A DNA stretch of 64,000 nt, taken from positions 62,001-126,000 of the forward strand of contig SADC01000114.1 in assembly GCA_004194705.1 (NCBI GenBank), given 5' to 3'. The stretch is from Ditylenchus dipsaci (Eukaryota > Nematoda > Chromadorea > Rhabditida > Anguinidae). A program made the position numbers and the translations under genes. Numbering within the stretch: the stretch's first letter is position 1; every line of letters starts with the position of its first letter. Shown one piece after another: positions 57,840 to 64,000 of this stretch. The notes under the pieces were generated by a model. It was not told where the DNA came from. It worked only from the letters and a program-made list of their open reading frames with translations, and did no database searches.

Positions 57840-59335
57840 ACTCTTTTTTGTCCCAGATTCACTTTATTTTGCATGGTATTTTTCTGTGCACCACTTTTCA
57901 ATTTTTTTTGCACCACTTTCACTCTTTTTTGCACCACTTTCACTCTTTTATGCACCACTTTTTTAAGTGCACTACTTTTATTCTATTTTGCACCACTTTC
58001 GGTTTTTTGTACCACTTTTCAATTTCACACTAAGATGTTAATTGAGATCAGATTATTAATGCTGCAAACATAATTGTGCCGACGACAAGCGCCCAAGGTC
58101 GGCGCCAGCGCCGATCTTTTACAAGAATATCGTGAAAAATATCATATACAGTCAAACCTCGATTTAACGCTCCCTTCCGATTTAACGGCCTCCTAAAGCC
58201 GGTTCCCAGAGGACGTTATCTCGATTAATTTGAAAAGCTTTGTGAAATTTCAAATCTTCTCAAGACAAAAGAACGTTTATATGAAAAATTTTTCGAGATT
58301 TTTCAAGTTAAATGTTTGTTTGCCTAGCGCGGATTTGAAATTTGACAAATACTTCTCAACTCCAAGAGCAATTTACACATGTGAATCGACTATGCTAAAG
58401 AAGAATACAGTGTCAGAATCTTAGATTTGCTTTCCGATAATATTTTCACGTCAAAATGTTATTTCAGAAAATGATGAAGGGTGATCTTCACATATAGCCC
58501 CCTGCGCCTCAGAAGGGAGCCTTGGGGGCTTGTGGCTGAGATGCGCACACCCACATATTTTAGACACAAATCACTCGAAAGTGACTCTAGATGCATGAAA
58601 AAGCATGCATACCAGAGTTTATTTATGCGGTAGGCCCCAGTATTCAAAACTATGTTTAACATCTTCTTGTTAGTGGCCCTTGTGTGACTAGTAGCCCCCT
58701 TCTATTCCCTTCCCCTCGCTCTACAGCCCTTATTCCCTTTAAAATTCAAAAGGCGCCATTTCAAATTTTTCAAATTTTGACTAAAAACCCATCATAACCA
58801 ACTCCAAGCCCCCTGCGCGCCCTTCGGGGGCGCAGGGGGCTTGGGGGCTTGGAGTTGAGATGCGCACACCCACATACCTTAGACACAAATCACTCGAAAG
58901 TGACTCTGAATGCATAAAAATGTATGCATACCAGAGTTTATTTATGCGGTAGCCCCAGCTGAAAAACTATGTTCAGATCTTATCTTTTCGGTCTTTTTAA
59001 AATGTGCAGTTACCTTTTTCGGTTTAATTAGCTTGGAGGACCAAGGCAGTTGGTTAACTTTTGGTGGCCAATTTTTTTCGTAAACTTAACGTTTTAGTGC
59101 GCAGATTGTTAGGAAACAATGTTTCATATCTTTTCTGGCGCATAAAAAATATCCAACGAGATGTTAAACACTATTCACATAAAACCAAAAAAGGGCCAAA
59201 AGTAAGCAAGTGGCTGTAATATTATTAATTTGATCTGAATGAACAACTTTGCGAAAAATGTGAAAGTGGTGCAAAATAGGATAAAAGTGGTGCACTAAAA
59301 AAGTGGTGCAAAAAAGAGTGAAAGTGGTGCACAGG
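57840..59335. repeat. Inverted arms of TTGCACCACTTT tandem repeats
   Basis: 57885-58020 holds about seven copies of a unit like TTGCACCACTTTCACTCTTT. 59255-59335 holds the inverted form (AAAGTGGTGCA). Between them lie a pogo-like left end at 58149 (CAGTCAAACCTCGATTTAAC, no right end) and two copies of the GC-rich repeat at 58490-58985. The two open frames over the tandem are repeat translations. Confidence 0.6.
58490..58985. repeat. Two tandem copies of the GC-rich hairpin repeat family
   Basis: Each copy shows GAGATGCGCACACCCACATA, AAATCACTCGAAAGTGACTC and CCAGAGTTTATTTATGCGGT (at about 58540-58630 and 58857-58950). The second includes the CCCCTGCGC hairpin. They match the fold-back at 11768-12601. 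Confidence 0.7.
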
Positions 59336-59930
59336 AAAATATTACCCCTTTATTTTGACACAGATTCACTTTTTTCTGTCTCAGATTCACTTTTTTTGTC
59401 CCAGATTTCCTCATTTCTGTCCCATATTTAGCTTAAACCAGAGGGGGACTAAGTATCAGGGTTTTCGTGATATGGATTTTGGAGCCCTGACATGATAATG
59501 ATATGACATAGGGTTGACATGATATCATCTCAGGTGATGTGCTTTTAGCTAAAATTTCATGTCATATCATCTGATATGATGTCGAATTTTCTAAAACTGT
59601 TTGATATGATATTGATATGACATCACTGACGTGATATCCGCATGATATGATATCATATGATGATGATGTCACGATAGTATATGATATCAAGTGATATCAG
59701 CAGTTTTATTTTTGACGGTGTGAAAATGATTATTCAGATTGATTCATTATTAGTTATTAAGAAATCGTGCATTCAAATGAGTAGAACGTTGAACATTCAA
59801 ATAGTACACATTTTTACACTGTTGTAAAACTCCTTAAAACTCCTGAGCTTTTGTTCAAGATCTCATTTTTTGTCTTTCGTTAATAGTTTTACTTTTTTCT
59901 GACCAGTGAGATTTTTCGGTAATTTTCTGG

Positions 59931-60167
59931 TTAATCCTTTTTCTTGGGGCAAATATACTTTTTAGGGGAAAATTTTACTCTTTTTGGGGCAAATTTATGT
60001 GTTGAATGATTTTTTTGAATTTTCTCATCTTTTTTTAAAGTGATAACATCATCAGGTATCCCTGCGCTTCTAGTTTCTATTGAGGTATTAGTTGCTGCAT
60101 GATCCTCGCAAAATGTAGCACAAAAAGGTAAAAGTATGAAGCAAGTCAGAAAAATAATTTGGTTCAT
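59931..60167 (-). CDS. Small secreted protein, left member of an inverted pair
   Basis: A 78-aa ORF with signal peptide (NQIIFLTCFILLPFCATF) and a short mature part: a conserved AGIPDDVIT core, then a basic C-terminal motif KRVKFSPKKYI. It is the inverted partner of 60136-60375: the two start codons face each other and their first 32 bases overlap. Over about 70 codons the two proteins align without a gap. Dibasic KR before VKF could be a prohormone cleavage site, so a peptide precursor is one possibility, but I recognise no family. It could equally be a repeat that happens to stay open. Confidence 0.45.
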   Translation of the reverse strand: MNQIIFLTCFILLPFCATFCEDHAATNTSIETRSAGIPDDVITLKKDEKIQKNHSTHKFAPKRVKFSPKKYICPKKKD

Positions 60168-60375
60168 ACTTTTACCTTTTTGTGCTACATTTTTCAAAGA
60201 TGATGCAGCAATTGATACCTTATTAGAAACTAAAGTCGCAGGGCTACCTGATGATGTTATCACTTTTGAAAAAGATGAAAAGGATAATGAAATCAGTCAA
60301 AATAATAATTTGCTCCTAAAAAGAGTAAAATTTGCCCCAAAGAAGTATATTTACCCAAGAAAAAGGATCACCTAA
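60136..60375 (+). CDS. Small secreted protein, right member of an inverted pair
   Basis: A 79-aa ORF: signal peptide (KIIWFILLPFCATFF), then DDAAIDT, AGLPDDVITFEKDEK and a basic tail KRVKFAPKKYIYPRKR. The tail is flanked by KR and RKR, so VKFAPKKYIYP could be released by a convertase; this is inference. Nucleotide differences from its inverted partner include many amino-acid changes but no indel and no stop. No polyadenylation signal was pinpointed. Confidence 0.45.
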   Translation: MKQVRKIIWFILLPFCATFFKDDAAIDTLLETKVAGLPDDVITFEKDEKDNEISQNNNLLLKRVKFAPKKYIYPRKRIT

Positions 60376-60676
60376 TTTTTCTTCCTTTCTGAAATAATTG
60401 AATATTTTTCAAGCGAAAAGCATGTGTCTTTGGACGGTAACCATCGGTTTATCGATTACTTGTCTATTATCCTGTCATTTTTTCATCTCTAAACTTGCGT
60501 TAGAGCGCTGTGCATCCCGAACCAGATCACTGTCCACACTTTTTGTTTTATAAGTTATTCAGCCATTCAGGTGAAGAAGAAAAATTACCAAAACATTTTA
60601 AAAGTCAGTTAAAATAAAATTTCAAATAAAAACAAAAATTAGGTGTCAAAGGAATCCTAGAGTGTCCTCTTTCCAG

Positions 60677-60792
60677 TAAACAAGAACATAGCTCAATGGT
60701 TCAAAAACAGAAAAGTAAAAGCCAAACAAAAGGAGCGGAGAATGTGGGACACCCTGTATATTCTTTATTTGATTAACGTAACAGCATGGTGA
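60677..60792 (+). other. Homeodomain helix-3-like fragment beside a mariner-type terminus
   Basis: After an acceptor-like TTTCCAG the frame reads NKNIAQWFKNRKVKAKQKE, which fits homeodomain recognition helix 3: W48, F49 and N51 in place, Lys at position 50. The frame then runs straight into GTGGGACACCCTGTATA, the inverse of a mariner-like end (ACAGGGTGTCCCAC), and stops. No helix 1 or 2 was found upstream. Either an exon of a broken homeobox gene or a chance or transposon reading. Confidence 0.3.
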
Positions 60793-61612
60793 CATGGCAG
60801 TTGACATTTTTGTGGCTGATGTGCCACCAGCTGTAGAGTTTACTGGTTTTTCAGCACAGATAGAGAAAACATTTGGCCAATACTCAGCTGATTTTCAAAA
60901 CAAGGTGTTAAAAACGAAAAAAAAACAAAAGCTTAAGTGTGCCGAATGAGTAGAAAAGACCTTTTTGGAATTTCGAAAAAAACCACTCTCATCTTTGAAA
61001 TATTGTTGATATCACCTGATATTTGTCATGTAATGTGATACGATAATGATATGATATCGGCCTTTGAGTCCAAAGAAATGATATGATACGTGATATCACC
61101 TCCATGATATCATGCTACATGATATCATACGAAAACCCTGCTAAGAACTTACAAAATTGGTCAAAAAAATTTCTCTCATAACAGCCTGAAAGCTTTTCTA
61201 TAACGTTTCTACCATGTTTTGAGCATTTTTGCAAAAATTATTTTTTCCGTAAAAAAGTTGCCTTTGGGGACCAAGGTCACATTTCAGGCTCCTGAAAATT
61301 TTGGGCTACCTTGGTCTCCCAAGGCAAAAATTAATACGCAAAAATAATTTTTGGTGAAAATGCTCAAAACACGGTAGAAACGCTATAGAAAAACTTTCAG
61401 GCTGTTATCAGAGAAAATATTTTCGACCAATTTTGTAAGTACTTGGTCCCCGTGTGGTTTAAGCTAAATCTGGGACAGAAATGAGGAAATCTGGGACGAA
61501 AAAGTGAATATGGGTCAAAATAAAGTGAATCTGGGACAAAAAAAAATTGCCCTCCAAAATTACAAAAAATCACTTTTAAGACAAATTAAATGTTGGCAAT
61601 ATTCAAGTTCGT

Positions 61613-61816
61613 TTAGCCTATCACGCCAATACCTACAGCAATGATGACCACAGAAACGATCACAGACCATTTCTGTACCCTGATTTTGAATTTCAATTCA
61701 ATGAAATCCGAGAGACGATCAAGCAGTTGAAGGCTAGAGATACACAAAACAACAATAGTTCTTAGAAAAAATATTAGATTTTCGTGGATAAAATTTATTA
61801 GTGCTGATTGCGGCAC
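61613..61816 (-). CDS. Possible small membrane protein
   Basis: A 67-aa frame with two hydrophobic parts: NLIFFLRTIVVLCISSLQLL and a C-terminal VIVSVVIIAVGIGVIG right before the stop. Between them is a charged segment (DRLSDFIELKFKIRVQK). It could be a tail-anchored protein or the last exon of a longer gene. It lies just outside the fold-back at 59340-61550. No family recognised; support is only the pattern of hydrophobicity. Confidence 0.25.
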   Translation of the reverse strand: MPQSALINFIHENLIFFLRTIVVLCISSLQLLDRLSDFIELKFKIRVQKWSVIVSVVIIAVGIGVIG

Positions 61817-62286
61817 AAATTTATGTGAAATTCACTCTGTAAATTATAACATCTATATAAATAAATTAATTTTTTGTGATGTGTTTGTAAATAATTTAAG
61901 TTTGGCACTTTTCGTCTACAATTCTCAATGATCTGCAAAAGTTATCTTCCGAGTAAGCTGTTATAAAAAGGTATCAATTCGGACAAAAGGGGCCTACAGA
62001 ATTTGAAATTAGGAGTATCTATCTATCGAACTCCATGAATGTTGGACGGAGGTGTATCGAAGTAGCGTCCGTTGTTCATTGCTCGGAACGCATGAAATCC
62101 ATTCGCATAAACATGCTACCGTATTTTCTCTAGTTCCACACACACACGAGAGATAATTTTCAACCCTTCGAAAATAACAGGTAAAAACCGTCGATCTCTA
62201 AATTTGGATTAATAGGAATTTGGATTAATACTGAATTTTTTCAAAAAACATAAAAAATACAAAAAAATCTGAAGAAAGTGTTGATA

Positions 62287-63581
62287 AAGACTTTTTTGCA
62301 GCTATTTTTAAAATGAAGATCTGCTTATTTTATGATTGTATTGCTGTTTTTAGCACGGATTGTTACACAGTTGAAGAAAGGCGGGGTACGAATCATAATG
62401 CAAATATTTTGAACTCTCAGGTTCAAATCCCCTGGGTGCACACGAGGGCTGGGACCGGTTTAAAAAAAACAGAAGCAGAAAACAGAAAAGCGGTATTCTT
62501 CTCAAAAAACAGAAGCAGAAAAACAGAAGTGAAAAAACACAGAAAACAAAAAACAGAAGCAGTAAAACAGAAGTTGATAGAAAGTCAACATTTTAGTCAA
62601 AGAAATTTTTTTTAAGCGTCTCTGCGTACCCTTAGACATGATACTTCAGTCCTAATCAGGGATGCCATAATGCTTTTTTAAGAAGCATTTGCCCCTTTCT
62701 GTGTCTGCTGCCCCTAAAAACTTTGAGGTGCCCCTTACGAGGCTTTTATCTCTTTTTCGAAAAATTTCCTTAATTATATTTTTATAGGATTTTTTTTTTG
62801 TTTTTTTAAAGGATTTAAACGCCTAAAAAGATGACCCTTTTCCTGGAAATGCCCCTTTTTCACTTTTTGTGATGGCATCCCTGGTCCTAATGACGACCGA
62901 AATCGGTCAAAATTTCGTCTGACAGTTGGTCAAAAACAGTTTTGGAACGTTTTCGTGCCCATGAATGCCTATAACTTTTGCCCGTGATTTTTTCTGTTTT
63001 TCTGTTTTTATCTCTTAAAAAAACAGAAGCAGTAAAACAGAAGTGAAAAACACAGAAAAACAGAACCCGGTCCCAGCCCTGGTGCACACCTTATTTTTAA
63101 TTCCATTTTTGATGTTTTTTACACAATTTCGTTGAGAAGAATGTGAGAAGAACCCAAAAATGATGTATTTTTGGATTAAAAAAATTTCGAAAAAAATTTA
63201 AAAATTCCTTAAAAAAATTTCGACCTTTCGACTTTCGACTTAAAAGTCGAAAGTCGACAACCCTATGTCTAAGGGTACGCACAACGCTTCAAAAAATTTT
63301 TTGACTAAAATGTTGACTTTCTATCAACTTCTGTTTTTCTGCTTCTGTTTTTTTGGTTTTCTGTGTTTTTTCACTTCTGTTTTTCTGCTTCTGTTTTTTT
63401 TTAAACCGGTCCTAGCCCTCGTGTGCACCCAGGGGGATTTGAACCTGAGAGTTCAAATATTTGCATTATGATTCGTACCCCGCCTTTCTTCAACTGTTTA
63501 ACAATCCGTGCTAAAAACAGCAATACAATCATAAAATAAGCAGATCTTCATTTTAAAAATAGCTGCAAAAAAGTCTTTTAG
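62287..63581. repeat. Fold-back element, about 1.3 kb, with ~320-bp arms
   Basis: The left arm from AAGACTTTTTTGCAGCTATT is matched by the right arm ending AATAGCTGCAAAAAAGTCTT. Arms include GATTGTATTGCTGTTTTTAG and GGTTCAAATCCCCTGGGTGC with their complements. Inner parts are CAGAAGCAGAAAAACAGAAG simple repeats. An hAT-like MITE is nested at 62657-62883. Confidence 0.8.
62657..62883. mobile_element. hAT-like MITE, 227 bp, perfect 8-bp target duplication
   Basis: The ends CAGGGATGCCAT and ATGGCATCCCTG are inverted. GTCCTAAT flanks both sides (62649-62656 and 62884-62891). The interior is short and repetitive (GCCCCTTTTT, TGCCCCTAAAA) and non-coding. It is inserted in the loop of the larger fold-back. 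Confidence 0.85.
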
Positions 63582-63767
63582 AGGCAGAAAAAGTGTTTTA
63601 GCTGCAAAATAAGCTTTGACCATAAAAGTTGCTCCTGAAATTCAGCAATTTGCAGTTGCAATATATAATTCAACTGGTACGCTTCATTCGCCGTCAAAGT
63701 TTTTTTAGAGCTTTGTCAACCAATAACCCATCCCTTTTCAGGGCCAGTATTTGAGCAAAAAGGAATA

Positions 63768-64000
63768 ATGTCGGGAAAATACCGAAACGAGGTCATTCAA
63801 TTGTACAGAAATGTGAGTAACTCAGATTGAATGAACTATATCTAACTTTACTTTGTTCTTTAAGCTCTACTATCTTGGCAAAGAATATCCGAATGGCTCA
63901 CTCTGGTTCCACGAACGTCTAAAGAAAGCCTTTGCAAAAAACATGCTTGAAAAGGATGACGAAAAGATCAAAGAGTTAATAGGAAGAGGCGAGGTAACTC
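63768..64000 (+). CDS. ETFRF1: ETF regulatory factor 1, LYR-motif mitochondrial protein (3' part beyond window)
   Basis: Exon 1 (63768-63812) encodes [15 protein letters not shown]. Exon 2 (63865-63993) encodes [15 protein letters not shown], then RLKKAFAKN and [11 protein letters not shown], and ends in a donor GTAAC. Together these give the LYR motif ([13 protein letters not shown]), the F/R helix and KIKELI.RGE of LYRM5/ETFRF1. This small matrix protein, about 90 residues in relatives, binds electron-transfer flavoprotein and modulates its FAD. Exon 1 is 45 nt and the intron 52 nt. About 30 C-terminal residues are missing at the window edge. The start is the first ATG and fits family length. 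Confidence 0.92.

Larger units (their letters stand above)
59340..61550. repeat. Composite fold-back element, about 2.2 kb, enclosing ORFs
   Basis: Outer arms 59340-59460 and 61442-61550 pair (GGACAGAAATGAGGAAATCT and its complement). Next come ATGATATCA-rich arms at 59470-59710 and 61010-61140. Inside are a head-to-head pair of small ORFs (59931-60375), a homeodomain-like fragment (about 60677-60789) next to a mariner-like terminus, and a separate hairpin at 61145-61442 (GGGCTACCTTGGTCTCCCAA region). Confidence 0.6.
56063..63767. other. Repeat cluster between NADSYN1 exon 18 and ETFRF1
   Basis: Nearly the whole 7.7 kb is a succession of fold-back elements, listed separately. The missing NADSYN1 last exon should lie here but I could not find its expected residues. 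Small secreted ORFs at 59931-60375 and a possible membrane-protein ORF at 61613-61816 are the only coding candidates. Confidence 0.5.

Noticed and set aside
57692..58073. Open frames rich in Cys, His, Phe and Thr
   Set aside because: They translate the TTGCACCACTTT tandem repeat; every frame stays open because the unit has few stops.
62313..63471. Frames over CAGAAGCAGAAAAACAG repeats
   Set aside because: Simple-sequence translations in the arms of the fold-back at 62287-63581.

Overview
This window looks like nuclear DNA of an invertebrate animal. It is AT-rich. Its genes are cut into many small exons by GT-AG introns, several only 43-60 nt long, and nearly half the sequence is dispersed or fold-back repeat. 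The conserved genes (a TGF-beta/activin type I receptor, a LIM-domain cytoskeletal protein, NAD synthetase, CTU1, ETFRF1) say 'metazoan'. I cannot name the phylum from sequence alone.

Layout. 0.2-2.7 kb, minus: 3' truncated CTU1 (cytosolic tRNA 2-thiolation). 4.0-4.5 kb, minus: small secreted protein of unknown family. 8.6-19.9 kb, minus: 18-exon LIM-domain, coiled-coil, eplin-like gene whose introns hold several transposon relics. 20-24.8 kb: repeats, including a fold-back built from tRNA-like arms. 25.0-29.6 kb, plus: complete 14-exon TGF-beta/activin type I receptor with a 788-bp palindrome in one intron. 31.7-46.1 kb, plus: about 21-exon gene for an unrecognised protein of about 1,300 residues, WD40 repeats first and a PH domain near the C-terminus. 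A 90-aa ORF lies in one of its introns, and a mariner transposase fragment and a 1.4-kb hAT-like element lie in others. 47.3-56.1 kb, plus: NADSYN1, 18 exons found, last exon not found. 56.1-63.6 kb: a chain of large nested inverted repeats, one enclosing a head-to-head pair of small secreted ORFs. 63.8 kb to the end, plus: first two exons of ETFRF1 (LYR protein).

The conserved genes are independent housekeeping or signalling genes; I see no operon or functional cluster. The dominant theme is mobile DNA: pogo/Tigger-like TA-flanked MITEs (CAGTCRAACCTSGAT termini), TTAA-flanked MITEs (TTAAAGG... termini), CCGTATTT-ended MITEs, hAT-like elements with perfect 8-bp target duplications, and at least ten large fold-back elements.

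A technical point colours every gene model. Conserved coding exons repeatedly lose frame by exactly one base, mostly within short homopolymer runs, while the protein match continues in the next frame. In the receptor, adding back one base makes the 14-exon CDS a multiple of three. This is best explained by unpolished long-read sequence rather than by pseudogenes.

All gene models were read by eye from conserved protein patterns and splice signals; exon ends are good to a few bases where the phase was checked and less certain elsewhere.
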